A stretch of DNA of 64,000 bases from assembly GCF_008868125.1 (NCBI RefSeq), contig NZ_WAAQ01000002.1, positions 186,001 through 250,000 on the forward strand, read 5' to 3'. Every line of letters starts with the position of its first letter. The first letter of the stretch is position 1. Below the pieces are notes generated by a model. The model ran no database searches and was not told the origin of the DNA. It was given only the letters and a program-made list of their open reading frames with translations. Positions 42,574 to 50,893 of this stretch are shown piece after piece. A program made the translations under genes and the position numbers. The DNA is from Microbacterium maritypicum (GTDB lineage: Bacteria; Actinomycetota; Actinomycetes; Actinomycetales; Microbacteriaceae).

Positions 42574-43040
42574 GACCAAACGTCGACGTAGTTCTTCACG
42601 CCCTGATGGACCGCGAAAGCTGCGCTGTTCGCGTGCACCGAGACTGTCAGCCCGGAGTACGAAGCCGTGCCGCCGAGGTCGGAGATCCAGGCGTTGTTGT
42701 TCGTCCAGCTCAGAGACTTCGCGGACGCCGACCCCCCGACGCTCACTCCCCCCGGCACCGAGATCGATGCATTGACGCCTCGCGCCTCGATCGTCGCGGT
42801 GTTCTTGATGGTGGCAACCGACTTGGCGCTTCCGTTGACGGTCGCCTTCGATGACGTGGCGAAGTCGGCTCGACCCCCGCTCAACACGCTCTGGCTCCAG
42901 GCGTTCGCCTGAAGATTGATGTTCGTACCCGGCAGGGTGACGCTGCGGCTGCCGCTGAAAGCCTGTGCACTGGTGGCGCCGGCCACGATGAGCCCCACTG
43001 CCAGTACGGCCCCCGTGAGGGCCTTGGATCGATTCTTCAT
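42567..43040 (-). CDS. Small secreted protein of unknown family, first gene of the butyrolactone operon
   Basis: 157-residue preprotein. The signal peptide KALTGAVLAVGLIVAGATSAQA predicts cleavage after AQA and a mature chain of about 128 residues. The mature part is rich in Ser, Ala, Asn, Thr and Gly, has no Cys, and shows alternating polar/hydrophobic residues as in beta-strands. It ends with the aromatic tail NYVDVWSW. A strong AAGGAA ribosome site precedes the ATG. Its size and neighbours (lipoprotein, exporter) recall bacteriocin cassettes, but I see no lactococcin-972 signature. Candidate roles are a toxin, a matrix protein or a signalling protein. Confidence 0.75.
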   Translation of the reverse strand: MKNRSKALTGAVLAVGLIVAGATSAQAFSGSRSVTLPGTNINLQANAWSQSVLSGGRADFATSSKATVNGSAKSVATIKNTATIEARGVNASISVPGGVSVGGSASAKSLSWTNNNAWISDLGGTASYSGLTVSVHANSAAFAVHQGVKNYVDVWSW

Positions 43041-43081
43041 TGAATTCCTTCCGGTCGAGGCGTCGTGTGACGCCTGATCAG

Positions 43082-43103
43082 AAACATACAGAATGACCTG
43101 TTT
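43082..43103 (-). promoter_or_regulatory. Possible butyrolactone-receptor (ARE-like) site
   Basis: 22-base imperfect inverted repeat with perfect outer arms AAACA and TGTTT on the minus strand. It lies between the -35 and -10 boxes of the operon promoter, where butyrolactone receptors commonly bind. The centre is not symmetrical, so this is tentative. Confidence 0.35.
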
Positions 43104-43111
43104 ATTTTCAA
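43083..43111 (-). promoter_or_regulatory. Promoter of the secreted-protein/AfsA operon
   Basis: On the minus strand TTGAAA (43111-43106), a 17-base spacer, and TATGTT (43088-43083). This predicts a start near 43076 and a leader of about 36 bases. The surrounding DNA is unusually AT-rich for the window. Confidence 0.6.
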
Positions 43112-43139
43112 TCAATTTGACATGAATCCGGCGATCGTC

Positions 43140-43170
43140 TTGACCTTGACGCTACGTCAACTTCTAGAGT
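43140..43170 (+). promoter_or_regulatory. MerR-type promoter of the TipAL-like gene
   Basis: TTGACC (43140-43145) and TAGAGT (43165-43170) are separated by 19 bases, the stretched spacing of MerR-controlled promoters. The spacer contains the inverted repeat ttgacg-cta-cgtcaa (43146-43160). Autoactivation is likely. Confidence 0.65.
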
Positions 43171-43210
43171 TCAAGACAACACCACGCAGAGCACGAAGGA
43201 AGGAGGAGCG

Positions 43211-44008
43211 ATGGAGAAGGAGGACTGGTCGATCCAGGAGATCGCCCGCCTCGCCGGCACCACCAGCCGCACGCTGCGGCACTACGACGACATCGGTCTG
43301 CTGCCGCCGTCGCGCATCGCCCACAACGGCTACCGGCACTACGACGGGCAGGCGCTCGTGCGTCTGCAGCGCATCCTGCTGCTGCGCGAGCTCGGACTCG
43401 GACTGCCGCAGATCGCGGAGGTGCTCGGCGCGGCATCGGTCGGCGAGGGCGCCGGCAGCGAGGCGACGGCACTCGAGACCCATCTCGCGCTGTTGCGCGA
43501 AGAGCAGACCCGGCTGGCGCGGCAGATCGCGTCGGTCGAATCCACCATCACGGCATTGAGAGGAGGTGAGAACCTCATGGCAGAGAACATGTTCGACGGC
43601 TTCGATCACACCCGCTACAAGCAGGAGGTCGAGGAGCGCTGGGGCGAGAAGGCGTACGCCGACGGCGACAGCTGGTGGCGGGGGATGACCGACGCCGAGC
43701 GCACCGACTGGCAGCGGCGCGTGTCCGACCTCGGGCGCGACTGGATCGCCGCGGCGGAGAGCGGCATCGATCCGGCGTCCCCCGCGGCCCAGGAGGTCGC
43801 TCGGCGTCACGTCGAGTGGCTCACGGGCATCCCGGGTACACCTGCCGCCGCCTCCGGCGGTGACGTCAAGGCGTACGTGATCGGGCTCGGCGAGATGTAC
43901 GTCGCGGACCCGAGCTTCGGTGCGAACTACGCGACATCATCCGGAGGCACGCACGGCGCCGAGTTCGTCCGCGACGCGCTTCGGGTCTACGCGGACGGCA
44001 ACCTGTAG
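43211..44008 (+). CDS. MerR-family regulator with TipAS drug-binding domain
   Basis: 265-residue regulator. The MerR winged helix is SIQEIARLAGTTSRTLRHYDDIGLLPPSRIAHNGYRHYDGQALVRLQRI, then a coiled helix. The C-terminal half is a TipAS-like antibiotic-recognition domain (RYKQEVEERWGEKAYADGDSWWRGMTDAERTDWQ ... EMYVADPSFGANYA). In Streptomyces TipAL this domain traps thiopeptides and activates the promoter. An internal start at MAENMFDG, with AGGAGG upstream at about 43561, could give a separate short ligand-binding protein as in TipAS. Confidence 0.9.
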   Translation: MEKEDWSIQEIARLAGTTSRTLRHYDDIGLLPPSRIAHNGYRHYDGQALVRLQRILLLRELGLGLPQIAEVLGAASVGEGAGSEATALETHLALLREEQTRLARQIASVESTITALRGGENLMAENMFDGFDHTRYKQEVEERWGEKAYADGDSWWRGMTDAERTDWQRRVSDLGRDWIAAAESGIDPASPAAQEVARRHVEWLTGIPGTPAAASGGDVKAYVIGLGEMYVADPSFGANYATSSGGTHGAEFVRDALRVYADGNL

Positions 44009-44024
44009 CTCCGGGCTCGACGGC

Positions 44025-44066
44025 AGAAGCCCCCTCGTGTGCGATCTCGCGCACGAGGGGGCTTCT
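44025..44066 (+). terminator. Intrinsic terminator-like hairpin after the MerR gene
   Basis: 15-bp perfect arms (agaagccccctcgtg and complement), 16 bases after the stop. Confidence 0.85.
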
Positions 44067-44150
44067 CCGTCCGGGCACAGCGCGTACCGGACCGCCTCAC
44101 TCGGGTGCAAGGGGGAGGTCGTCGCCCGGGTCCGGGCGTAGGGTCATGCC

Positions 44151-44522
44151 ATGAGACGGCGCGACGACCCAGGATCGACGGGACTGTTCATCGCTGCGGC
44201 CACGGCCTACGCCGTGAACGTCGCGCTCGGAGCATCCGTCGCCCTGCGCTTGATCGACACCCGTCGCTTCCGCTGGCTGCACCACGCGCTGTACATCGCG
44301 ACGTGCGCGACCTCTGTGTCCGCCCTCGTGGCGGGCTGGTCGCGGGGTCCCCGCACCGCCGGGCGCCGTGCCGCTCTCGCGTTGCTGCCCGCGGCCGTGC
44401 CCCTCGCGGCGATCCCCTACCTCGGCACTCACACCCGACGGCACCCGCTGGTCGCGCTCGCCGCTGCTCCCTTCATCGTCGCGGGGCTGGTGCTCTCGCG
44501 ATCCGCCGCCGACCGGAAGTGA
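44151..44522 (+). CDS. Small membrane protein, hypothetical
   Basis: 123-residue protein with about four hydrophobic segments: [63 protein letters not shown] and [17 protein letters not shown]. Basic residues between them fit positive-inside loops. No known motif. It ends five bases before the nitroreductase gene, so the two are probably cotranscribed, but no functional link is evident. Confidence 0.7.
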   Translation: MRRRDDPGSTGLFIAAATAYAVNVALGASVALRLIDTRRFRWLHHALYIATCATSVSALVAGWSRGPRTAGRRAALALLPAAVPLAAIPYLGTHTRRHPLVALAAAPFIVAGLVLSRSAADRK

Positions 44523-44527
44523 AACGT

Positions 44528-45367
44528 ATGGAACTGCTCGATGCCATCCGACGCCGCAAGACCACGAACGGCGCTTTCCTGCCCGACCCCGTCTCCGAGG
44601 ATCACCAGCGCATCCTCCTGGAGGCCGCAGGGCGTGCCCCCTCGCAGCTGAACAGTCAGCCCTGGCGGTTCGTCGTGATCGAGAGTCGCGACACGATCGA
44701 GCAGATCGCCCGCATCTCGGGGGAGAGCATGACCGAGGCGATGTCGAACGGCACGTTCTTCGAGCGCTACAAGCCCTACTTCCGCTTCAGCCAGGCTGAG
44801 ATGGAGGAGAAGCGCAGCGGCATGCTGTTCGACAAGCTGCCCGCCGCTCTTCGGCCGTTCACGAGTCAGGTGTTCACCAAGCGCGGGCAGACGCTGATGA
44901 ACACCTTCGGGGTGCCGAAGACCCTCGGCGCCGAGAACCGGAAGCTCGTCGCGGGATCACCGCTGCTGCTGGGCGTGATGCTCGACCGCAGCGAGTACCG
45001 GCCGGGACAGCTCTCCTCGTTCTACTCGATGTTCAGCATGGGCGCGGCGATGGAGAACGTCTGGCTCACCACGGTCGAGCTCGGCATGGGCATCCAGTTC
45101 ATCTCGTTCCCGATGGAGGTTCCGGGGCGCTGGGAGGAGATCGTCCAGCTGCTGCGGGTGCCGGACGACCTCGAGCTCATGGCCGTCTATCGGCTGGGCT
45201 ACCTGCCGCCGGAGCAGCGTCGACCCGCCATCGACTGGTCGAGCAGTCAGCGCAAGCTCGTGTCGCAGTACGTGTTCCGAGAGAACGGCGACACGCCGCA
45301 GCAGGGGTGGGACGGTGCCCCTCCCGCCGGCGACATCACTCCGGGTCCGTCGGCGACAGCGGGGTGA
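44528..45367 (+). CDS. Nitroreductase-family protein
   Basis: 279-residue FMN-dependent oxidoreductase of the nitroreductase fold. It shows [51 protein letters not shown], the FMN-binding Arg-Arg and Asn-Ser-Gln-Pro-Trp region. It also shows [25 protein letters not shown], the late FMN contact. The ATG starts the conserved domain. Members reduce nitro groups, quinones or flavins; the substrate is unknown. Its 3' end overlaps the convergent Rieske oxidoreductase gene by 32 bases. Confidence 0.9.
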   Translation: MELLDAIRRRKTTNGAFLPDPVSEDHQRILLEAAGRAPSQLNSQPWRFVVIESRDTIEQIARISGESMTEAMSNGTFFERYKPYFRFSQAEMEEKRSGMLFDKLPAALRPFTSQVFTKRGQTLMNTFGVPKTLGAENRKLVAGSPLLLGVMLDRSEYRPGQLSSFYSMFSMGAAMENVWLTTVELGMGIQFISFPMEVPGRWEEIVQLLRVPDDLELMAVYRLGYLPPEQRRPAIDWSSSQRKLVSQYVFRENGDTPQQGWDGAPPAGDITPGPSATAG

Positions 45368-46862
45368 GGTCCCGCAGCGCCGGACCCTCCAGACGCGTGC
45401 CGTCCGGATCGAAGCGGGAGGCGTGCAGCGGGCAGTCCCAGGAGCACTCCGCGTCGTTCCAGGCGAGCACCCCGCCCAGGTGCGGGCACACGCCGCTGAC
45501 GGCGCGGGTCACACCGTCCACGGTGGAGACGGCGACCGGGCGCCCGGCCCGATTCGCCACCACACCCTCACCCTCGGCGGGCTGGGGGACGGGGGTGCGG
45601 CGACTTTCGGCATCCGCCCAACCGGAGACGAGTGCCGTGGCGACCTTGCCGCCCTCCACGGCCCCACGACGGATGTCGGCGGGGACCGTCAGGCGCGTGC
45701 CGATCGTCGTGATCCAGCTCGGGCGGTCGCGTCGGGGCGTGCCGAGGATCTCGGAGGTCAGTCGTTGCGCGGCGGCGGGAGCGTTCGAGAGCCCCCACTT
45801 GGCGTAGCCCGTCGCGAAGCGGATGCGACCGAGGCCGCGGGGCATCGCCCCCACGAACGGGATGAGGTCGTGCGACTCGTAGTCCTGCGCCGACCACCGA
45901 TGGGTCTCCTCGGCGCCGGGGAAGTGCAGCTGCGTCCAGGCGATGAGATCCTCCACGGCTGCCGCCTCGCCGTCCGAGCGACCGACCGGGTGGCCGTTGC
46001 CGCCCACGACGAGCCGCGCGTCGCCGCCGGGGCCGTCCGCTGCGGTGACCGGGCGGATGGAGCGCGTCGGTCCGTCGACGGAGAGGAACATCCCCTCGGG
46101 GAGGTCGTCCGGCACCCGGAAGGACACGCAATAGGACCGGAGCCCCCGCGTCTTGGCGAAGTACAGCCCGCGATCGGTGATCGGGGTGCCCGTCGCGAGC
46201 ACGATGTGGTCGGCGAAGAGCGGGCCCTGCGTGGTGTCGACACGTCCGGTCAGCGCCCTGGTCCTCGTCGCTCTGACGCCGGTGTGGAGCGTGCCGCCCG
46301 CGGCGAGCAGCTCCTGGGCGAGGGCCACCGACACGGCCACGGGGTCGATCGCGACCTGATCGTCGAGCGCCACGGCGGCGGCCACGGGGAACGGCGTCGC
46401 GGGGAGCGCGGTGGACGGCAGCAGCCTCGCCGGCACGCCCGCCTCGCGTGCGGCGGAATGCTGCTCGTCGACGGTGTCCTTCCCGGCGGGACCCTGGGCG
46501 TACGAGTGATCGGTGTGGCGCGTGAAGGGGACTCCCGCGAGTTCCGCGAACGCGAGCAGCCACTCCATCCCCGAGCGGTTGGCGTCGACGTACGCGCGGA
46601 CGAGCGCTGCCGGGTGGTGCCGTCGGATGGTCGCGAGCTGTGCGCCCTGCAAGAGGGAGAGCTTTCCCGTGTTCGCGCCCGTCGCGAGCTGGGCGATGCC
46701 GCCCGCGTCGATCACCGCGACATCGAGGCCGGCCCTGGTGAGCATCACCGCCGTCGAGAGGCCGGTGATCCCGGCGCCCACGATCACGACGTCGTGCAGG
46801 GCTCCGGGCTCGAAGGGCGATCCGGCGGGCAGTGTCCGGTCGAGCTTCCACAGGGGATTCAT
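45336..46862 (-). CDS. FAD-dependent oxidoreductase with C-terminal Rieske domain
   Basis: 508-residue DAO-type flavoprotein. The FAD loop is [28 protein letters not shown] near residue 25. The last 50 or so residues form a Rieske [2Fe-2S] domain with SGVCPHLGG and [16 protein letters not shown], giving the two Cys-x-His pairs. This fusion is a known family that oxidises amine- or glycine-betaine-like compounds, with the substrate unassigned. The ATG at MNPLWKLD was chosen; an in-frame TTG lies four codons earlier. It is divergent from the crcB pair. Confidence 0.9.
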   Translation of the reverse strand: MNPLWKLDRTLPAGSPFEPGALHDVVIVGAGITGLSTAVMLTRAGLDVAVIDAGGIAQLATGANTGKLSLLQGAQLATIRRHHPAALVRAYVDANRSGMEWLLAFAELAGVPFTRHTDHSYAQGPAGKDTVDEQHSAAREAGVPARLLPSTALPATPFPVAAAVALDDQVAIDPVAVSVALAQELLAAGGTLHTGVRATRTRALTGRVDTTQGPLFADHIVLATGTPITDRGLYFAKTRGLRSYCVSFRVPDDLPEGMFLSVDGPTRSIRPVTAADGPGGDARLVVGGNGHPVGRSDGEAAAVEDLIAWTQLHFPGAEETHRWSAQDYESHDLIPFVGAMPRGLGRIRFATGYAKWGLSNAPAAAQRLTSEILGTPRRDRPSWITTIGTRLTVPADIRRGAVEGGKVATALVSGWADAESRRTPVPQPAEGEGVVANRAGRPVAVSTVDGVTRAVSGVCPHLGGVLAWNDAECSWDCPLHASRFDPDGTRLEGPALRDLTPLSPTDPE

Positions 46863-46940
46863 GTCGTCAGTCAACGCTGTTCGCGATCCGGTATCCACCG
46901 CCTTGACATCCGAACGGCGCACTGCCAGTCGGGGACTACA

Positions 46941-47324
46941 GTGGCGGACGTGAACTTCCGCCGCATCCTCCTCGTCGCCGCCGGCGGCACGATGGGTACG
47001 GCGGCGCGGCTCGGCCTGGGGCTCGTGCTCCCGGACACCGGGGGATTCCCCGTCGCGGTGCTCATCGCGAACGTGGTCGGTGCGCTGCTGATCGGCGTGC
47101 TGGCCGCACGTCTTCCGGCATCGGCCGACCTGCGGCTGATGCTCGGAACCGGCGTGCTCGGAGGCTTCACGACGTACAGCGCCTTCATGACGGGCACGCT
47201 CGACCTGTGGACGCGCGCGCCGATCCTCGCCATCGTCTACGCGGTGGGCACCCTCGTGCTCGGCCTCGGTGCGGCGGCACTGGGGCTGCATCTCGGTCGC
47301 CCCCGCACCGGGAGAGCATCGTGA
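46941..47324 (+). CDS. crcB: Fluoride channel CrcB/Fluc, first subunit
   Basis: 127-residue four-helix membrane protein. It has AAGGTMGTAARLGLG near the start (the G-x-x-x-R family motif) and GVLGGFTTYSAFMTG (the GGxTTFSTF-like pore motif, here TTYSAF). Fluc channels let toxic fluoride leave the cell and act as dual-topology dimers. A GTG with GGGGA five bases upstream was chosen; another GTG follows three codons later. The next gene is a second CrcB overlapping by four bases, so a heterodimer is likely. Confidence 0.92.
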   Translation: MADVNFRRILLVAAGGTMGTAARLGLGLVLPDTGGFPVAVLIANVVGALLIGVLAARLPASADLRLMLGTGVLGGFTTYSAFMTGTLDLWTRAPILAIVYAVGTLVLGLGAAALGLHLGRPRTGRAS

Positions 47325-47680
47325 GTCCGCTGCTGTTCCTCGGTGCCGCGCTCGCCGGAGGGATCGGCGCGGTGCTGCGCTATCTCGTCGACCTCGGGGT
47401 CGCTCGTCTGGCCGGACGCCGCTTCCCCTGGGGCATCCTGCTGGTGAACATCTCGGGATCGTTCGCGCTCGGGCTCGTCACCGCCGCGCTGCCGGATGCC
47501 GCCTTCCTCCTCGGGGCGGGGCTGCTCGGCGGCTACACGACGTTCAGCACGGCGATGCTCGACACGGTCGCTCTGTGGCGTGACGGCGAACGCCGGGCAT
47601 CCGCGTTCAATGCGATCGGGATGCTGCTGCTCGGCGTGCTCGCGGCCGGCCTCGGCCTGGCTCTCGGCTCCCTCTTCTGA
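47321..47680 (+). CDS. crcB: Fluoride channel CrcB/Fluc, second subunit
   Basis: 119-residue partner with four helices. GAVLRYLVDLGVARLAGRRFPWGILLVNISGSFALG and GGYTTFSTAMLDTV contain the conserved Arg, the Asn of the pore and the TTFST phenylalanine-box motif. The GTG overlaps the upstream stop (GTGA). Tandem crcB genes in Gram-positive bacteria encode opposite-facing subunits of one channel. No fluoride riboswitch was recognised upstream of the pair. Confidence 0.94.
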   Translation: MSPLLFLGAALAGGIGAVLRYLVDLGVARLAGRRFPWGILLVNISGSFALGLVTAALPDAAFLLGAGLLGGYTTFSTAMLDTVALWRDGERRASAFNAIGMLLLGVLAAGLGLALGSLF

Positions 47681-47689
47681 TCCGGGGTT

Positions 47690-47709
47690 GCGACGGGCGG
47701 TTCCGTCGC
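47690..47709 (+). terminator. Short hairpin after the crcB pair
   Basis: Seven-base arms gcgacgg/ccgtcgc with a six-base loop, followed by a T-containing stretch, 9 bases after the stop. Confidence 0.5.
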
Positions 47710-47721
47710 GTTATCCTCCTT

Positions 47722-47749
47722 GCTAATCGATTAACGCTAAACGATTAAC
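47722..47749 (+). promoter_or_regulatory. Tandem LacI-type operators before the second sugar ABC operon
   Basis: Two adjacent 14-base direct repeats, gctaatcgattaac and gctaaacgattaac, differ at one base. Each has a CG-centred near-palindrome (taatcgatta and taaacgatta). They lie 38 bases before the binding-protein start and are unlike the operators of the O-glycan locus. The LacI gene in this operon is the likely binder. Confidence 0.75.
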
Positions 47750-47786
47750 ACCCCCCGCACTCGTGCACCTGTCGAAGGAGACACCG

Positions 47787-49052
47787 ATGCCCCGTACGAC
47801 CAGCCGCGCTCTCGGCGCACTCGCCGCATCAGCGGTCGCCGTCCTCGCCCTGAGCTCCTGCTCCGCCTCGACGGGCGGCGGCTCCGACGGCGACGTGACC
47901 CTCAGCTACGCCATCTGGGACGAGAACCAGAAGCCGGCGATGGAGGACATCGCCGCGGCGTTCACGAAGGAGAACCCGAACGTCACGGTCGACGTCCAGG
48001 TCACGCCGTACAAGGAGTACTTCACCAAGCTGCAGACGGCCGCGACCGGCGGCTCGGCGGCGGACGTCTTCTGGATGAACGGCCCGAACTTCCCGCTCTA
48101 CGCCTCGAACGGTCAGCTCGCCCCGCTCGATGACGGGGGGATCGACGCCGCCGACTACCCGCAGGGCCTGATCGACCTCTACACCTACGACGGCAAGCTC
48201 TACGGCGCCCCGAGGGACTTCGACACCGTCGCCCTCTGGTACAACAAGGCGCTGTTCGACGCCGCCGGCGTCGAGTACCCGTCGGCGGACTGGACGTGGG
48301 ACGACTTCACCGCCGCTGCCGCGAAGCTCACCGATCCCGCGAAGGGCCAGTTCGGAGTGGCGGCCAGCCAGTACGGCCAGGAGAACTTCTACAACTCCAT
48401 CGCGCAGGCCGGTGGTGAGGTGATCTCGGCCGACGGCACGAAGAGCGGATACGCCTCGCCGGAGGCGCTCGCGGGCATCGAGCTGTGGACCGATCTGATC
48501 GCCGCCGGGTCCTCGCCCACGGCGGAGCAGATGACCGATACCAACCCCGAGGACTTCTTCCTCTCCGGCAAGGTCGCCATGTTCCAGAACGGGTCGTGGG
48601 CGGCGATCGCCTACGCCGACAACGCCGACATCGGCGACATCGTCGACGTCGCCCCGCTCCCGGCGGGCGTCGAGGGGAACCAGAGCGTGATCCACGGCGT
48701 CGGCAACGTCGCGAATGCGAAGAGCGCGCACCTGGCCGAGGCCAAGGCGTTCGCGGAGTTCGCCTCCGGAGAGCAGGCCGCGAAGATCCAGGCCGAGACC
48801 GGCACCGTGATCCCCGCATTCACGGGAATGCAGCAGGCATGGGTCGACGCCCTGCCGCAGTACGACCTGCAGGTCTACATCGACGCCCTCGACAACGCCG
48901 TGCCGTACCCGGTGTCGAAGAACACCTCCGCCTGGACGAGCATCGAGAGCGAGGTGCTCTCGCAGGTGTGGTCGGGAGCGGTGACCCCGAAGGAGGGCCT
49001 CCAGGACCTCGCCGACCAGATGCAGGCGGCACTGGACGCCGAGCAGGAGTGA
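47787..49052 (+). CDS. Sugar-binding lipoprotein (second sugar ABC operon)
   Basis: 421-residue family-1 binding lipoprotein. The signal ends LSSC with a Ser/Gly spacer. The core reads VTLSYAIWDENQKPAMEDIAAAFTKENPNVTVDVQVTPYKEYFTKLQTAATGGSAADVFWMNGPNFPLYA. AAGGAG lies six bases before the ATG. It is the first gene of a five-gene operon of binding protein, two permeases, LacI regulator and dehydrogenase. The sugar is unknown. The dehydrogenase suggests an inositol-like, uronic or rare hexose substrate (inference). Confidence 0.93.
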   Translation: MPRTTSRALGALAASAVAVLALSSCSASTGGGSDGDVTLSYAIWDENQKPAMEDIAAAFTKENPNVTVDVQVTPYKEYFTKLQTAATGGSAADVFWMNGPNFPLYASNGQLAPLDDGGIDAADYPQGLIDLYTYDGKLYGAPRDFDTVALWYNKALFDAAGVEYPSADWTWDDFTAAAAKLTDPAKGQFGVAASQYGQENFYNSIAQAGGEVISADGTKSGYASPEALAGIELWTDLIAAGSSPTAEQMTDTNPEDFFLSGKVAMFQNGSWAAIAYADNADIGDIVDVAPLPAGVEGNQSVIHGVGNVANAKSAHLAEAKAFAEFASGEQAAKIQAETGTVIPAFTGMQQAWVDALPQYDLQVYIDALDNAVPYPVSKNTSAWTSIESEVLSQVWSGAVTPKEGLQDLADQMQAALDAEQE

Positions 49053-49056
49053 CCGC

Positions 49057-50016
49057 ATGACCGTCATCGCACCTCGTGCGGTCGAGACGGCGCAGCGGAT
49101 GCCGCAGCCGCAGGGCTCCGGCATCCGCCGCCGCCGGCGGAGCCCGGGAGCCTCGCCCTGGTGGGCGCTGGTCTTCCTCGGGCCGACCGCACTGGGCATC
49201 ACCGTGTTCTATCTCTGGCCGACCGTCCGCACGCTCATCATCTCGTTCACGAAGTCGGGCCCGTTCGGCGGATCCGAGTGGGTGGGCATCGAGAACTACA
49301 CGCGCCTGTTCCAGGACCCCGAGCTCATCGGAGCCCTTCGCAACACCGCGATCTACACGATCATCGCCCTCATCGGCATCCCGCTCGCGGTCGGGATCGC
49401 CGCTCTGCTGAACACGGCGGGGCTCAAGGGTCGCAGTGCCTACCGCACGCTGTACTTCATCCCCGTCGTCACCATGCCGGCTGCCATCGCGCTGGTCTGG
49501 CGCATGATCTACAACGGCGACTACGGGGTGCTCAACGCCGCGCTCGGTGCGATCGGCATCGAGGGGCGCAGCTGGCTCACCGACCCGAACACCGCGTTGG
49601 TCGCGATCGCTGTCGTCGGCATCTGGGCGGGACTCGGGACCAACATCGTCATCTTCCTCGCCGGTCTCCAGGGCATCCCCGACACGATCATGGAGGCCGC
49701 CGACCTCGACGGCGCAGGCCCCGTGCGCAAGTTCTTCTCCATCACGATCCCGCTGCTGTCGCCGTCGATCTTCTTCGTCAGCGTGATCAGCGTGATCGGG
49801 GCGCTGCAGGTGTTCGACCTCATCTACATGATGCTCGGACGCAGCAACCCCGCGATGCCGAACACCCGCACGGTCGTCTATCTCTTCTACGAGGCGGGCT
49901 TCCTCGACAACGACCGCGGCTATGCGGCCGCCGTGGCCTTCCTGCTGCTCGTGATCATCCTGATCCTCACGATCGTGCAGTTCCGTCTGCAGAAGAAGTG
50001 GGTGCACTATGAGTGA
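49057..50016 (+). CDS. Sugar ABC transporter permease (MalF type)
   Basis: 319-residue permease with six predicted helices. The start is basic (GIRRRRRSPGASP), then WWALVFLGPTALGITVFYLWPTVRTLIISF. The EAA loop is MEAADLDGAGPVRKFFSITIPLLSPSIFF. It starts four bases after the lipoprotein stop and overlaps the next permease by eight bases. Usual size for the family. Confidence 0.94.
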   Translation: MTVIAPRAVETAQRMPQPQGSGIRRRRRSPGASPWWALVFLGPTALGITVFYLWPTVRTLIISFTKSGPFGGSEWVGIENYTRLFQDPELIGALRNTAIYTIIALIGIPLAVGIAALLNTAGLKGRSAYRTLYFIPVVTMPAAIALVWRMIYNGDYGVLNAALGAIGIEGRSWLTDPNTALVAIAVVGIWAGLGTNIVIFLAGLQGIPDTIMEAADLDGAGPVRKFFSITIPLLSPSIFFVSVISVIGALQVFDLIYMMLGRSNPAMPNTRTVVYLFYEAGFLDNDRGYAAAVAFLLLVIILILTIVQFRLQKKWVHYE

Positions 50017-50890
50017 CGTCTCGCTCGATACGCGCGCCGTGGTCGGCGCCTCCGCCGGCCGCTCCGGGACGCCGAAGAACCGCGGCATCTGGATCGTGCA
50101 CCTCGTGCTCATCCTCGGTGCGGTGCTGATGGTCTTCCCCTTCGTCTGGCAGCTGCTGACCTCGTTCAAGACGCTGTCCGACTCGGTGCAGGTGCCGCCG
50201 TCGTTCGTGCCGCGCGAATGGGTGTTCACCAACTTCGCCGAGGTGTTCGACTCGATGCCGTTCGGACAGATGTTCCTGAACTCGGTGTGGCTCACCGTGG
50301 GGCGCACGGTCGGCCAGGTGGTGCTGTGCACCATGGCGGGCTACGCGTTCGCGCGCATCCCCTTCCCGGGACGCAACGCGCTGTTCGTGGTGTTCCTTTC
50401 GGTGCTCATGGTGCCCTCGCAGCTCTACCTGCTGCCGCAGTACGAGATCATCCAGGCACTCGGCTGGCTCAACACCCTGCAGGCGCTCATCGTGCCCGGC
50501 ATCTTCAGTGCTTTCGGCACCTTCCTGATGCGGCAGTTCTTCCTGTCGATGCCCGCCGAGCTCGAGGAGGCCGCCCGCATCGACGGAGCCAATCCGTGGC
50601 AGACCTTCTGGCGGATCATGGTTCCGCTGGCGAAGCCTGGCATCATCGCACTTGTGGTGTTCACCGTGCTGTGGTCCTGGAACGATCTGCTCTGGCCGTT
50701 GATCGTGACGACCGACCCCGCGAAGATGCCGCTGTCGGTCGGGCTCTCGCAGCTGGTCGGCATCCACGGCACCGACTACCCGGTGCTGATGGCGGGCGCG
50801 CTGCTGGCGACCCTGCCGATGCTCGTGACCTTCATGGTCCTGCAGCGGCAGTTCATCCAGGGCATCGCCTTCAGCGGATCGAAGGGCTGA
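50009..50890 (+). CDS. Sugar ABC transporter permease (MalG type)
   Basis: 293-residue permease partner. Helices include IVHLVLILGAVLMVFPFVWQLLTSF. The EAA loop is EEAARIDGANPWQTFWRIMVPLAKPGIIAL. As in the O-glycan operon, no ATPase gene is present, so a common multi-sugar ATPase encoded elsewhere probably serves both systems. It is three bases before the LacI gene. Confidence 0.94.
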   Translation: MSDVSLDTRAVVGASAGRSGTPKNRGIWIVHLVLILGAVLMVFPFVWQLLTSFKTLSDSVQVPPSFVPREWVFTNFAEVFDSMPFGQMFLNSVWLTVGRTVGQVVLCTMAGYAFARIPFPGRNALFVVFLSVLMVPSQLYLLPQYEIIQALGWLNTLQALIVPGIFSAFGTFLMRQFFLSMPAELEEAARIDGANPWQTFWRIMVPLAKPGIIALVVFTVLWSWNDLLWPLIVTTDPAKMPLSVGLSQLVGIHGTDYPVLMAGALLATLPMLVTFMVLQRQFIQGIAFSGSKG

Positions 50891-50893
50891 GAC

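Noticed and set aside
42567..43040. Assignment of the small secreted protein as lactococcin-972
   Set aside because: Size, composition and sequence do not match the short Trp/Tyr/His-rich lactococcin-972 peptide. Only the neighbourhood is similar.
46863..46940. Fluoride riboswitch before the crcB pair
   Set aside because: The gap is only 78 bases, shared with a divergent gene, and I could not see the expected pseudoknot-type conserved bases.
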